A stretch of DNA of 64,000 nt from Cristatella mucedo. Its lineage: Eukaryota; Bryozoa; Phylactolaemata; Cristatellidae. Below are positions 1-11,275 of this stretch, piece by piece (position 1 is the first letter of the stretch; each line of letters begins with the position of its first letter). A model generated the notes under the pieces. The model was not told where the DNA came from and searched no databases. It saw only the letters and a list, made by a program, of their open reading frames with translations. The translations under genes and the position numbers were made by a program. The stretch covers positions 9,712,001 to 9,776,000 of the forward strand of contig WPIO01000006.1 of NCBI GenBank assembly GCA_009760855.2. The letters are read 5' to 3'.

Positions 1-480
1 TCACAGCGGCTCACTCCTACCGCCTCTCTTGCTGAGCAGCACTATCCAGCAATGCAGATCTCACCTAGTTCAGCCAAGTCAATTAGATCCCAACTACCTA
101 GCTAGCACTGCTGTGGAGAGGGTGAGGGGCTGCTACTGACAAGCAATCGACAGTGCTGAACCGGCTTCGGCTTTGCTCACGAGCAGAGTTTCAATGCCCT
201 CCACGTCAACCCATCCCCTTAGGGGTGCATCCGGTCGGCAACGCCGAGGTTAGCGTAATGTGAAAACTCGCACTTGCCAACCAACCTCCCCAACCTAGCG
301 GCTAATGACTGAAATGCTTTCCCTAGCCTAAACGGAAAATGAGAGCAGCCGACGGCGAGCACTGCCCCCACCCCCAGTTCAGCTTCCCGAGCAGCCGTCG
401 GCAGTGCCAAGGTTGCAGGTGATGGCTTTCCTACAGGCAGCAGCAGAGGCTCCACCGACACGCTGGAAGTGGCCTCTCTC
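1..480. other. No recognisable feature
   Basis: Moderately GC-rich unique-looking DNA. Only short uninformative open frames are seen, without splice-site support or motifs. It leads into the CpG-dense block that follows. Confidence 0.4.
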
Positions 481-1560
481 GCACGCGCGGGTCAAGCGTC
501 CGAATGATGGGCCGGCATCGCAGCCGCCCCACCCCCTCTGTCCCTAACCTGTGCAACACGGCCGGCGCCGACCAACAGCACGGCGGAGGCAGCGTGGAGG
601 CGAACGGGCCCGCGTCCAGTCCAGCGCACATTCTCGGCGGGAAGAAGGGAGACCGACGCTGCTGCAGTCGCTCGCGCGCTTGCTCCGGCGGCGGCGCTAG
701 CGGGCGGAGCAGGAGGCAGCCGAGGCAGGACGGTCTCCCGCCCTACTTTTGGAGCGCTTGCTACGGCGGCGGTGGCGGCGGTACCGACGGGTTGCAACGA
801 CGGGCGAGTCCCGCTGACGCCGCGGAAATTTCGATTCGCTTGCTCTTACTGAGTCTAGCCTCGCTTTTCGGCGCTCGGAGAGGCTCGCCCGTCGGCGGCC
901 CGCTCAGGAACCTCTGATTCTCCATGACTGCGCACGAGCTGCTGCCGGGCGCAGATTAACCCTCCCTCCGGCCGCCAGCCCGCCGCCCGCGATTACCCTG
1001 CGCGGCGGCTGCGCAGTGGCGCTCGGCCGCCACGCTGCGGCCGGCACGACTGCCGGACATCGGGCCGGCCAACTGTCGCACCGCCGGCTGTCGGCATTCG
1101 CATCCGCGCGAGGCCGACATTGTAGCTACTGCGTGCTCGGCTCCGCTTCCTGCACGTTTTCCCAGCGCCCGCGGAGGCTGCGCGGCGGACGCTGCTGCTG
1201 CTGCTACTGCTGCTGCTGCTGTAGTAACGACCGGCGGCGTCGGCGCCACCTCGGACGCCTATTCGGCGGCGGGGTGCGGAGAGTAGGAGTGCGGTGGCGG
1301 CCGATCGATGTCCGACGATAGAGATCCAGCGTTTGCGTGGCGGTCGTGCCTTCGCTCGAGCGCCACGGGCTCCTCTACGCTCCGTCCGACTCTGGACGTC
1401 GGCCGACGCGCGCGCGCGCCCGCGCGCGACCCCAGCGTCGTTCCCCGCCGACGACCGCGACCGTGCCCGCGATGCTGACAGCTCGGCGGGCAGAGCCTTT
1501 CGAGCGGCGATTCGGCAGAGGTGCGGCAGACCGTCAATCCAGTCCGCAGAGCGACAGAGG
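480..1560. promoter_or_regulatory. CpG-dense block, likely CpG island / promoter-proximal
   Basis: CG dinucleotides and GCGC/CGGC words are far denser here than in the flanking DNA, with CGG-type and CTG/CTA trinucleotide runs (about 1190-1225) and an alternating GCGCGC stretch near 1410. Long open frames occur on both strands, as expected of GC-rich DNA, so the frames themselves are not evidence of coding. In this window such composition otherwise occurs only in the GC-rich POM121 exons. I infer a promoter or 5'-exon region of a gene whose strand I cannot settle. It could also be an unmethylated GC-rich repeat. Confidence 0.4.
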
Positions 1561-1578
1561 CGAAGTCACCTTTTGCAT

Positions 1579-1798
1579 TCAGCATGTTGGCGACACGCTG
1601 CCCTACGCTGTCCGCCTCCAGAGGAGCTGCACTGCGCGCACGCGAGCGTTTCAAATTGCCTATTTCATATTGCGTTTTCTTATGCTGCTCAGCCGCAATT
1701 GCCAAAAGGTTGGGTTCGTCACAGGCGTCACCAGGATCTTCATAAGGAGAAGCTGAGTCACGACCTTGAGGGGCGTGACTGTAGGTCAAATTCTTCAT
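1579..1798 (-). CDS. Candidate first coding exon, unknown protein
   Basis: An open frame starts at ATG 1798-1796 and runs leftwards. Its first ~73 codons look coding-like, with mixed codon use and a charged segment (NLLAIAAEQHKKTQYEIG) followed by a basic patch. A plausible splice donor (GCAAAAG|GTGACT) follows near 1579, and beyond it the composition turns strongly CpG-rich. No family is recognised and no second exon was found to the left. It may be a chance open frame next to the CpG-dense block. There is no frame connection to any other gene in the window. Confidence 0.22.
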
Positions 1799-1893
1799 TT
1801 CTAAATCCGCTCAGCGAAGATTTCAAGCTTACACGACTCTTATAGCAATTTTAAATGTTTAGTTTAAATGATAATTTGCTCTACTTTTTTTAG

Positions 1894-1980
1894 CATTTTG
1901 GGAGAGCTGGAAGCTCCGCTCTACAAGCAGCACGCAATCCGGAAGCGTCGTTGGAATAAAAAGTTTGTGGTCCTGTTTTG
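1894..1980 (+). CDS. Candidate internal exon, PH-domain-like start
   Basis: A strong polypyrimidine tract and TAG acceptor (CTACTTTTTTTAG|C) precede 29 codons ending in a donor-like TTTTG|GTGACT. One frame is open throughout and reads ...RKRRWNKKFVVLF, which resembles the first two beta strands of pleckstrin-homology domains (basic residues, then W-x-K-K/R-x-F-V-L). The exon is very short and no partner exon was found, so the resemblance may be coincidental. A longer open frame lies on the opposite strand over 1859-2158. Confidence 0.2.
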
Positions 1981-2523
1981 GTGACTCCAGCAGGCGCCCA
2001 AGAGCTCCGCTCGGCCGGCTCGTAAAGAACCGCTTAAAAACCGCCAACTGCCTTTTTGGCGATTCTAAAAATACGGTCTTCTCCTTAAAATAGACGGTAG
2101 ATCCCTCCGGAAACCAACACTGAAGGTGCGCTTCGAAGGTGAGACGTTCTAGCCCCACCTAAAAAAAAATGTGGCTTCTATCAGACGCTTACTAGGTCCC
2201 ATCGCCTACCCACACCAGAGCAACCACGGACGAAAAGCGGAATGTTGACATTCTCGCGAGACGCGCGAGACTTACGAGCCGAGCCATGCGCGTGAAATAT
2301 CGGCGTGCTAACTCAACCAGGTTATAGCAATTGCTGGAAACTATTGTCGGTTCCTAAGCTATCGTAATCATTAGGAAGCGGATAATCGTAACCGTAATCG
2401 TAATGCTTGGATCTTGTGGAAAGTCTCTGACGTGATACTACAGTAATTCGTACTTTATACCAGGCCTTAGAACAACAATAATATTGTTGTTTCATTGTCA
2501 ATTTTCAAAACTAACAATGCGTA
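1981..2523. other. No recognisable feature
   Basis: AT-neutral sequence left of the Tigger element. A minus-strand open frame (to 2158) has no recognisable motif or splice context. I see nothing else. Confidence 0.35.
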
Positions 2524-3049
2524 TACAGCGGTACCCTGATTTACGGTTGTCCCAACTTACGATTTTTCGAGATACGAGCTGTCTCTCGACCGATTTCTTG
2601 CTTTGAGTTGACAGCTAAACTTCGAGTTACGAGTCCGCTTCAGATATCCCGCCCGCCACAGAAACAGCTAAAAAGTACTGTACTTCACTGAGGCATTACC
2701 TTCGTGTGAGAATTCCTCGGGTAACTGATAACAATCGGCGCGTCCGCGTAAAAGCCCAGCCAATAAGCTGCGCTTTTGGCTACGTGTTGGCTGTCTGTAC
2801 GCTCGCTCGCCTGCTCGCCGCGCGGCTGTCGTGCGCTTTTCCGCATTGCCAGCGCTTGCTCGGCGCCAAGCGCCAAAGAAGCTACGCGTTGTGCGGCGAC
2901 CCGGTGACCCGGCGACCCCCGCAGTTATACGGTTAGTTCGCAGTGGAAGCCCCTATGTTGTGCTCGCGTTTGGGCCTGCAGTTATTTCTCAAAACTTCGT
3001 TTTTCCAGCCAGGTAACCGAATAAACTGAGTGTGAAGGGCAGTGCTGAG

Positions 3050-4515
3050 AAGAAGAAGAAGCGGAGGACGCGCATTGAATTTAAGAAAGAAATTGTTGAA
3101 AACCTGACCAAGGTGTGCTTGTAGTCGACTTGGCGAAGTACTGCGAGCGTAGCACTTGTACGATCTTCACCGTGCACCGAAGCTAAAGGAGTCTATTAAG
3201 GCTGTAACGCAAGCCAAGAGAATTAAAGTAATTTCTAACCAGCGGACATCTATCCATGTATATGTGGAGAAGCTGCTAATGGTATGGTTCACGGAAAAGC
3301 AGCTAGCACGATTCACCGTGACGAAGGCTGTAATGTGCGAGAAGGCACTAGCCATTTTCGCTGATTTGCTGCAGCAGACCCCAGTCACTTCAACGGACGA
3401 GGCAGCGGGCGAGCCATTTGTAGCCAGTTGAGGCTGGTTCGCTAATTTGTAAAAGATAACCGGCATTCACTCCGTTGTCAGGCAGGGTGAGATAGCGAGC
3501 GCGGATATGGAGGCTCGCAGAGCTGTAAAGTGCCTAGAAAGAGATCGAGTTCTCTGAGGACGCTATATCAACTGTATTATTATTATTATTTTTATAAAGC
3601 TGCTGAGGATTACCTCAAAACTTTTGCTGGAACTGTGGCAGCACAAGAATACTTCCCCAGCAAGTCTTCAACTGTGACGAGACATCTGGAAGATGCCAAG
3701 GAGGACCTATATAACGGCAGAGGAGACGACGATGCCAGGTCACAAACCCGTGAAGGATAGGCCTCACTCTCGCACTGCCCGACCAATGTGAGCGGCGAAT
3801 GCAAGATTGAGCTGCTGTTCGTTGGTCATTAGGAAAAGCCCAGACTGCCTTTATTTAAGTCACACTAAATTCGGAAAAAGAAACTGCCGGTTATGTGGAG
3901 GGAGAACCCGAGGGCGTGGGTCACAAGGCAGTTCGCTGTGGACTGGGTGAATAGGGTCTGTTGTCCTGACGTTGAGAAATATCTCCAAGAGAATAGCCCA
4001 AACCCCTGCAAGCCCTTCTCGTCCTGGACAATGCACCAGCACACCCACTTAATCTCGAAGATGACATCTTCGAAGAGTTCGAGTTTATAAAGGTTCTCGA
4101 CCTTCCGCCCAACACCACTCCTATCTTGCAGCCCGTGGACCAACAAGTGACTTCTAATTTCAAGAAGCTCTTCACGAAGCACCTGTTCCCACGCAGTTTT
4201 GAGGTGAGGGAGAGCCCAAACCTTACCAATCGAGAGCACTGGAAGTACCACTATAACATCGCGACATGCCTCAGAATACTCGCTATGGCCTGGCAGGGTG
4301 TTACAGAGAGGACGTTGACCTCTGACTGGAAGAAGCTGTGGCCTGAGGCTGAGTCTGAAACGGACTTTGAAAGACTCGCTTCCGAAGCGGCAGTGGTGGA
4401 GGAGACTGTATCCGTTGGCAAGTCCACAGGCCTGGACATGGATGAGGTCGACATGAACGATGTCATCGAGGCGCAGTTCGAGGAACTGACAATGGAAGAG
4501 CTAAAAGAGCAATAG
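3050..4515 (+). pseudogene. Tigger/CENP-B-like transposase pseudogene
   Basis: The coding remnant of the Tigger element is split over at least three frames. The N-terminal part (from about 3050) begins with a basic run and an IEFKKEIVENLTKV-like helix typical of the CENP-B/psq DNA-binding region, then hits an early stop. The middle is disrupted by a LINE-tail insertion. The longest surviving frame (4126-4515) holds the C-terminal end of the DDE domain (PVDQQVTSNFKKLF) and a long acidic tail. The second catalytic aspartate motif (LDNAPAH) lies just upstream in another frame. Frameshifts make it inactive. Confidence 0.8.
3526..3598 (+). mobile_element. L2-like LINE 3' tail, nested in Tigger
   Basis: A copy of only the last ~70 bp of the L2-like LINE (AAAGTGCCTAGAAAGAGATC..., ending in (ATT)n) interrupts the Tigger transposase remnant. 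The element is therefore younger than the Tigger copy. Confidence 0.75.
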
Positions 4516-5150
4516 ACGCAGCAGCACGCAGAAGTTTTGCAGTAAACAGGAATAGGTGAGACTGAGGAGGTTATCTCTACAAGTGAGATAAAGAAAATGC
4601 TAGGGGATGTGGGAGAAACTTTCAGGCTTTATTCACAAGAAACATTCAGATACAGTTTCAACTGTGCGAGCGAAAGAGCTATTTCGTGACGCTTTCCTAA
4701 AGCATCTCAAGAACACTCTGAAAGTGAGGATGGAGCAGACCTCGTAATTTTGATCAAAACACCCCGCAGATGAAAATGAGGAAAGTGGAGTGAAAAGAGC
4801 GAAAATCGGCTAAAAAGATTCAGGCTCTTATTTTAGCCTTTGTCCTCCTACTCTGTCAGCATCTTCAAGTCGTCTGATCTCCGAGAGTTAATGCTGTACA
4901 TTATAATTAATAAAACCTATTTATTGCAGTATATTTTATTGTAGTGTGTTTTTAAACAATATTCTTTATTTATAAGTAACCATTTTAATTTAAAATGTGT
5001 GGAAAAAATCGACGTGTTTCATGGGTCCGCAGCGGACTAATGGCATTTCAATTCATTTCAATGGGGAAAATTGATTTGGCATGCGAGTAATTTGAGTTAA
5101 CGAGCTCCGTCACGGAAAGAATTAAATTTGTAAGCGCAGGTACCACTGTA

Positions 5151-5939
5151 TTCTGTCAATCTTCATCGAAGCAAAAATTTTAAAATTGTGTCAGCCAAAC
5201 ATGCTGCACGGACTTAACGCAGTCCGCGATCCAAACAATGTGGTCAGCATCAAGACATTTAAAGTGCTGTTAAAACTTAAAACTTAAAAACTACACTGCC
5301 CGATAAGTATTGCAAAAATATAAGTATTGCTCATCTGGACAATATTTTATATTGATATTATATTGATATTATATTGCTCATTTGGACAATTCAATATATT
5401 TATATTGTTACGGCAACCAATACAATATATTTTTACAATGCAATACAATATGCTGTCGCGCAAAATATATTTTTTCAGAGGCCTTCTTTATACCGCGTCC
5501 TGGTCAGAAGTGGCTTTCTTTGGCTGTCAAATATATAGAGCTACACTGTAAGGATGTGGGCTTAATTGACAGCATAAAAATAATAGCGGACAGTATAAAA
5601 GGAAATCTCAAATTATTGCATCTCTGTTTTTCTCTAGAGCTAGTGCTTCGCGCAGGCAACCCCAGTGTGGCTTTGGAATATACGGCTCTATATAACGGAC
5701 ACGGACTTGCTATTAAGGTATGGGCGTCCTTGATTTTGGCCGAGCTTTGCTACGGTCGGCGTACGTGCGTGCGTTGGTCAGCATGTATGCCTCTTTAGCT
5801 TTAGCGGTGCTTCGAGTCGCCAGCTGCTCCGGTATATGTAACGCGTCTGTGAGGACTTTGTGCACCCGTTAGGCGCGCTGCCTTTGTGGTGAAGACCTTT
5901 AGTTTAGGAGCCGCTTCAGTGCGTTCGTAGCACTATTAC
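5151..5939. other. AT-rich sequence, no gene recognised
   Basis: AT-rich DNA with short internal direct repeats built on ATATTGATATTATATTG (about 5340-5420). A plus open frame at 5382-5798 has no recognisable domain and atypical composition. Confidence 0.3.
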
Positions 5940-6025
5940 GGTAATAATAATAATGACAATAGCAATAATATATTTGTATAGCGCCCTCAGGTAACTGAAT
6001 CTCTTTCTGAGCAATTTACAGATGC
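5940..6025 (-). mobile_element. L2-like LINE 3' tail fragment
   Basis: Inverted copy of the LINE terminus: an (AAT)n run, then TATAGCGCCCTCAGGTAACTG and AATCTCTTTCTGAGCAATTTACA. It is a tail-only copy. Confidence 0.7.
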
Positions 6026-6921
6026 TCCACAGAAAAGGTATGGAAGTTCTTGCATGCTGCCGTGCTTTGCTATCGTTGCCATACGTGCGGGCTTCATCGT
6101 GATCTCAGCGACTCGCTAGCTGTATTTTTGGCTTTTGCCCCACCAGTATCGGCCACGTGTCTGCAAGGACTAGCAGCAGTTGAGCACGCTGTGCTTATGG
6201 TGAGATTTTAGTTTCAGAGTGGCCACACGCACGCGTTGGTAACAGGTAGTCGCTGTTAAACAGGATACAGATCTCCCTTGCAGAGAGCGTGACGTGCCCT
6301 TTGGAAGCTAACCCGTCACGAACGCATGAACTTCTCTTTCTCCTTGGCTTCCCTCCCTCCTTCTAGCAAGCGGAAAATCTGGCTTTCATACATCCGAGTT
6401 GGCCCTACGCTTGCCATTCAGTGCACAGGGTTGCTTGGTCAAAGTATTCGGCTACGCGCCCATCGATGGTGCTCAGTGGTTTTCAGTCCCTCCGAGCGGA
6501 CCGTTTAGGAAAGCCATTAAAAGCTGCTCAGCGAGTACCACACATCTCAAGTAGGGGTTGGCTGAAGTGCTTAGCCGTGAGAATCCAAATTAAATTTAAG
6601 AGAAACAAAACCTTTTTTTTAAGTCCGTCATCCCGAGTTCTGTAGACAAAGATCATCCTTTACTTGGTTGTTTACAGTGACACCAAATAGCCAATTAACG
6701 TCGAGTCTCGATTGTTCGTTGGGAAGGCAATAGAGTCTTATCGAATTGGCAGGAATTTTGTAAAAGCACTGCACTACCATTAGAATTCCAAGCAAATTAT
6801 ACTTACCAAATCTAAAAAATAATCTGTGTTCGAGAATTTAATTGTGTATTAGGCAATTTGTCATGGCAAGTTTTACTTAATGACATTCCTCGATCGGAAA
6901 CCGGAAGAAGCCATCATAAGG

Positions 6922-7080
6922 GTGAGCTGACTTGGGCCAGTGGTTAAGGTGCACGCCCCGACCAACGTCAATGTGGATGCAGTAGATGACCGAGGTCTTG
7001 GGTTTGAGCCCTGTGGCATATGTGAAGCCTCTGACTAGAGATTAAGGTCTCTTAGGGCGCTATGCAAATGCGTTATAAAT
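6922..7080 (+). mobile_element. SINE family A copy (tRNA-derived)
   Basis: A head resembling a tRNA gene carries a GTGGTTAAGGTGC box-A-like block and a GGGTTTGAGCCC box-B-like block. The 3' part (AGAGATTAAGGTCTCTTAGGGCGC...) matches the stem-loop of the L2-like LINE tail. Length about 160 bp. Confidence 0.75.
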
Positions 7081-7701
7081 TTGAAGTCCGTTTCCTTGGA
7101 GGTTTTCCAAAATTTCCGCATGCCATGACTTATATTCAAATTAATCTTTCCATTCACACTTGATTGCTTATGTCTCAATCGGGAAGGACACCCCTTCTAA
7201 TTATCATAACCCTTTGATGTTATTGTCACACAAGAGCCTCGATCGCTAAGTGCTGTGCTACTGCAATCAAATGCATGAGCCAACCGAAAGCAGAATCGGA
7301 CAAATAGGTGTCACTGGTTTTGGGTAAATTATTCATTCAGTCGTGAAAATCAGTAATTTCAATAGAAAAGCGTGGAAAATGATTAAACTAGCCATATATG
7401 CAACTGGCTAGATGACACTGCCTCGGTTTTAAAGCCCTTAGTGCTGATTAGTGATTTCGAGTGTAAGCATCATTACAAAAGCAGGCGTCTTTAACTGAGT
7501 GCTTAATAGAAAATGTGAAATCCTGCTCCTCCTATTCTCCTTGCTTTCAAATACTGGTTGGTGACTTGTAATTGAGTATGAATTAGTGAACACCAGTCAT
7601 TTGGATTGCCGATATCGGTACATTCCTCAGTTTATAATATGTTAGTGTTTTTTCGGGACACCAGATTTCTAAATTTTTTTATTATAAGCAGGTGTTTTTG
7701 G

Positions 7702-7872
7702 TGAGCCATGATGGCGCACTAGGTAAGGCGGTTACTTTTCACGACCTCGCTACCGAGGTCGTGAGTTCGAATCCTGCGGTGGGCGATCCTTTATTGCCGC
7801 TGCAAGCGGTGGTGATAGCCGTAGAGGCTCTTCTGTCGCTATACAAAAAATGCTGTTCAGTCAGCTAAAATT
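7702..7872 (+). mobile_element. SINE family B copy (tRNA-derived)
   Basis: The head GATGGCGCACTAGGTAAGGC is followed by a perfect 10-bp hairpin (CACGACCTCG/CGAGGTCGTG, 7740-7763), a box-B-like GTTCGAATCC, a conserved body (GCAAGCGGTGGTGATAGCC, AGGCTCTTCTGTCGCTATAC) and an AT-rich tail. The same unit recurs at least five more times in the window. Confidence 0.82.
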
Positions 7873-8943
7873 TTATTTATTTATTTAAATGTATAAAAAT
7901 CTGCAATATGAGCCAATAAAAGTACCCTTGACTCCTATTGGAGAAAGGGGGTACAACATGATTTGCGATACAACACTTTGTGGCAAATGGGTTACTTTAG
8001 CCCCACCAACACTCTGTATTCTTCGAAACCAGCCGCCTTTGGTTTGATTGTATGCCAGCCCACAAAAAATGCTAAGTCTCTTATATGAAATTGCGGACAA
8101 GAACTGAAAAATGACTTGTACAGCCACAATGCCCAATTTGCATCCTGGGCAATTTTCAAGGATTGACGCATATCGACCTTAACTTGGCAGATGCTCAACT
8201 GCCAAAGCAATTCCAAACCTACCAAAAATTAACTTGCACAAACCCTTAAGCAGTATGAGTAGAGAGCATGACCAAAACCGAAAAAAGCTGCCCATTCAAT
8301 TACTCTTGGAAGGACACAAGAAACTAACAAGACTTTGGGGGTGGTCATGGATCGCATTTTATCGTCTCAGAATACAATTCCGAAAATATTAAGATTTGCC
8401 TCACAGTCTTGCAAATAACATGTATAATTGCTTTACGTTGTTTACTAAATTGTGTGCTAGCGGTGAATTAAAGCCAGATGCTATGACCAGGCATGGCTCG
8501 CTTTAAGGAGAATACTGAAAATAAACATTCATTAGGACGGCTACCACTAGTCAGCGGAACGGTCGCACGCGCCCAACGCATTTCAGGTCTAATGTTTCGC
8601 TGAATTGGACTAAACGGAAGGATCGCTTTAACAATTGCATGATCGCTTCCAAAAGGTTGACCAATAATGCACACACTAAAGTGACCACGCTGCTAGCAAC
8701 TATGGGTCGTGACGATATCGAGATTTACAAGGCTTTCGACTGGGCCAAGTCACCGGTACCTAGCGATGAGTTAGATAGAAAGAACAGACGAGATTTACAG
8801 CACATTCATTCCTCTGAGGAATAAGTGTAGGAAAGGCTTGTATTACTCTGGCAAAGTGAGTAAGAATCCTTTACTCATTTTAGGCTTCGCTTCTCGGTTA
8901 CATAAAGTCTTGCAATCAACTTGCTGAGGGGGGCCTTAAGTGA
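7873..8943. other. No gene recognised
   Basis: Intergenic sequence. Short open frames on the minus strand (to 8225) and near 8639-8824 lack recognisable motifs. No further repeat was identified. Confidence 0.3.
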
Positions 8944-9108
8944 GGTCCTGGTTTGGCCCTAGTGGTTAAGGTGCTCGCGTTGACCAAGGTCAAGGTGAAT
9001 ATAGGTGGTGACCGAGGTCGTATGGTTGATCCCCGTGGCATATGCGAAGCGCCTGAACAGAGATGAAGATCTCTTACGGCACTATACTAATGAGTTATAT
9101 TATAATAA
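8944..9108 (+). mobile_element. SINE family A copy
   Basis: TGGTTTGGCCCTAGTGGTTA head, GACCGAGGTCGT and ATGGTTGATCCCC B-box region, then GCGAAGCGCCTGAACAGAGA tail. It is a diverged but full-length copy ending in an AT-rich run. Confidence 0.72.
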
Positions 9109-9433
9109 CAGAATATTCTTAACATTCATTGTGACGGCGTAAGGGAAAAGGGCCTGTTAGCAACCAAGTTGAATCTAACTCAAGCGGTGACTAGTTTCCG
9201 GTCTTTGAAATTAAAGACTCGCTACCTGAGTGGCGTGAGCTTTAGTACAGAGCCGCTTGCCGCTCGTCCAGAAGATACTATGCAGGCTTTGGACACTCGC
9301 AGAATGCCCTCACGAGAGGCCGAAAAGCAGAGCGACGCATATGTAATTTTGCTATGGTATCAAGCCTACGCCCAGGAAGTGCCCAGACTTCGGCAATACC
9401 TGGGTCTTTTGGCTTTTGGGTGTGGGCGAGGAA

Positions 9434-9585
9434 TGTTGTATAAGTGGTTCCGGCGGAGGCAGTTCTCGTGGAGTCTCACGGAGACACGAGTGAGGGCGTG
9501 AGCTGTGAACGGGACTCTCTTTATTTCTGTCAACTCGTACATATACGAGAGCTCGATGAATCACAGAGAGCAGTCGTCCAGAAAT
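9434..9585 (+). repeat. Repeat E, copy 1 (LTR-like fragment)
   Basis: Shares a block with 52844-52995: CCGGCGG..., GTCTCACGGAGACACGA, ...GTGAACGGGACTC..., GTACATATA and TGAATCACAGA / TGACTCACCACAGA. The layout of a short GC-rich block followed by an AT-rich, poly(A)-signal-like segment recalls the R-U5 part of an LTR, but no coding or primer-binding evidence supports this. Confidence 0.5.
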
Positions 9586-10009
9586 AGAACATGCATTAGT
9601 GGCCTGCCGCTGGCGGCGTCAGTGGTTTAACTATTGGCCACCGGTGAGGACTACATTAGTCTTGGGGGCTTGGCTAATTACAACAGCAGAATGCATCAGG
9701 CCCACACAACAGGAGCCACATCCCTGCTGTTTGCAGATGTGCCCTTCGAACTCGTGCAGATGTCACGGATCCCACTACTTCATCTGGTAAGTCTGAAATA
9801 ATTATTTTCTCGCTTTGCTTTAGGTGCACTCCAGTGAGTCCTTGGCCCGTGACTTGAAAGTTCAGGTTGACACTGGAGGCACTAGCAATTCGCTGGCTTC
9901 CTATTGCTGCTTTTGCGAGAGTGACACAAGCCTGCGAAGATCAAAATATATGCCGATGGCGGCTCAACTCTGTCAGTATTGGATTGCATTGATCTGCTGC
10001 TGCTAACAT

Positions 10010-11275
10010 AATTCATATGTCATTAGTCTCAGGTCACGTCCCAGCACCTCCAAAAAAGGCTGTAGTCAGGCCACTACTGAAGAAAGCAACACTAGACCAA
10101 AAGAACTTGAGCAACTACCACACAGTCTCCCTTCTACCATTCCTATCAAAGACACTGGCACGGGTCGTGGCGAACCAGCTGAACTCATATCTTGAAACTT
10201 CAAACCTTGCCAGTAAGTTCCAGTCTGGCTTTAGAGCTAATCACCCCACAGAGTCAGCATTGCTTAGGGTGTACAACGACCTACTTAGGAATGCAGACAT
10301 AGGTAGAATGTTTCTAATTGTTTTGCTCGATCTTTCGGCAGCTTTTGAAACTATCGATCAGCAAGTCCTTCTTGAGCGCCTCTCATCTCGCCTGGGCATC
10401 ACTGGCACTGCTTTGCAATGGTCAGGTCCTATCTCAGTGGGAGGCTCCAGAGTATTGACATGAATGGACAAAAATCATCCGAGGTACCTCTGAAATATGG
10501 GGTACCTCAGGGCTCCGTGCTAGGTCCGATTCTTTTCACGGTTTATACTCTCCCTCATGCCGATGTGATTACCAAGCACAATCTAGGCTTTCACTTTTAT
10601 TCGGATGACACTCAGTTGTACCTTTGCTTTGATCCCTCCCAGCCTTCGAGCACCTCGAATTCTCTCAACTCACTTGCTGCATGTATTGATGACGTCTGAT
10701 ATCCGCACATGGATGGCAGCAAATTTTCTAAAACTAAGCGATGATAAAACTAACTTACCAGTTATGGGCAAACCCAGTGTGATTCAGAAATTGGAAAGGC
10801 TGAAGCTCAAATTTGGCTCTGCCTGCATATCTCCTGTTGAATCAGCTTGAAATCTAGGTTTCATGTTCCAAAGTGACCTCTCGTTAGACGACCACATCAG
10901 CTCCTCAGTCAAGTCTGCCTACTTTCAGTTGCATAACAATCCCTCCCGACTTGCGTCAGAACATCCACTGACTTGACCACATTTAAAAAGAACTTACAAA
11001 CACGCCTATTTATGACAGCATTTAGTGGGTCCCTGTGATTCGTCCTTCATGTGATTATGCATGCTGACACTGTGCATGCTGCCACTAACCACACTTGCAT
11101 GCTGACCCTGTGTATGTCACCCCTAACCATGTTATTCATGTTCATCAAGCATGATATTACTCACCCTTCAATCGCGCTTTCCTTTGCAGCAAATGTGAAG
11201 CGCCTAAAAGAGATTGAGTTCTCTGAGGGCACTTTATAACGTGCATTATTATTATTAATATTATTATTATGCCTC
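10010..11275 (+). mobile_element. L2-like LINE, 5'-truncated, decayed
   Basis: Plus-strand fragments in three frames (10017-10850) match the reverse transcriptase of the copy at 50.4-52.3 kb, including VPQGSVLGPILF and a catalytic-box remnant FHFYSDDTQLYL (YSDD in place of YADD). An internal deletion near 10930 joins the RT to the 3' UTR, which ends in the stem-loop (GAAGCGCCTAAAAGAGATTG) and an (ATT)n tail. Frameshifts and the truncation make it inactive. Confidence 0.88.

Larger units (their letters stand above)
2526..5148 (+). mobile_element. Tigger/pogo-type DNA transposon, decayed
   Basis: The left end reads CAGCGGTACCCTGATTTACG and the right end GCAGGTACCACTG. These are mutually inverted (CAGYGGTACC...GGTACCACTG) and flanked by TA on both sides (2524-2525 and 5149-5150), the target duplication of the Tc1/mariner/pogo superfamily. 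Inside, plus-strand fragments match a pogo/Tigger transposase. There is a CENP-B-like N-terminal region near 3060-3430, and a DDE region with LDNAPAH near 4018-4045 followed by LPPNTTPILQPVDQ near 4105-4145. The C-terminal acidic tail runs to 4515. Multiple stops and frameshifts interrupt it, so it is non-autonomous. A LINE tail is inserted at 3526-3598. Confidence 0.85.

Noticed and set aside
1294-1845. 183-codon plus-strand frame in the CpG-dense block
   Set aside because: Arg-rich, compositionally driven, with no motif, and overlapped by equally long frames on the other strand.
5327-5798. Frames over AT-rich ATATTG repeats
   Set aside because: Composition-driven. Hydrophobic residues come from ATT/TTA codons of the local repeat.
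9169-9501. 110-codon plus frame
   Set aside because: Its C-terminal part lies in repeat E, and the start is a non-ATG codon with no supporting motif.
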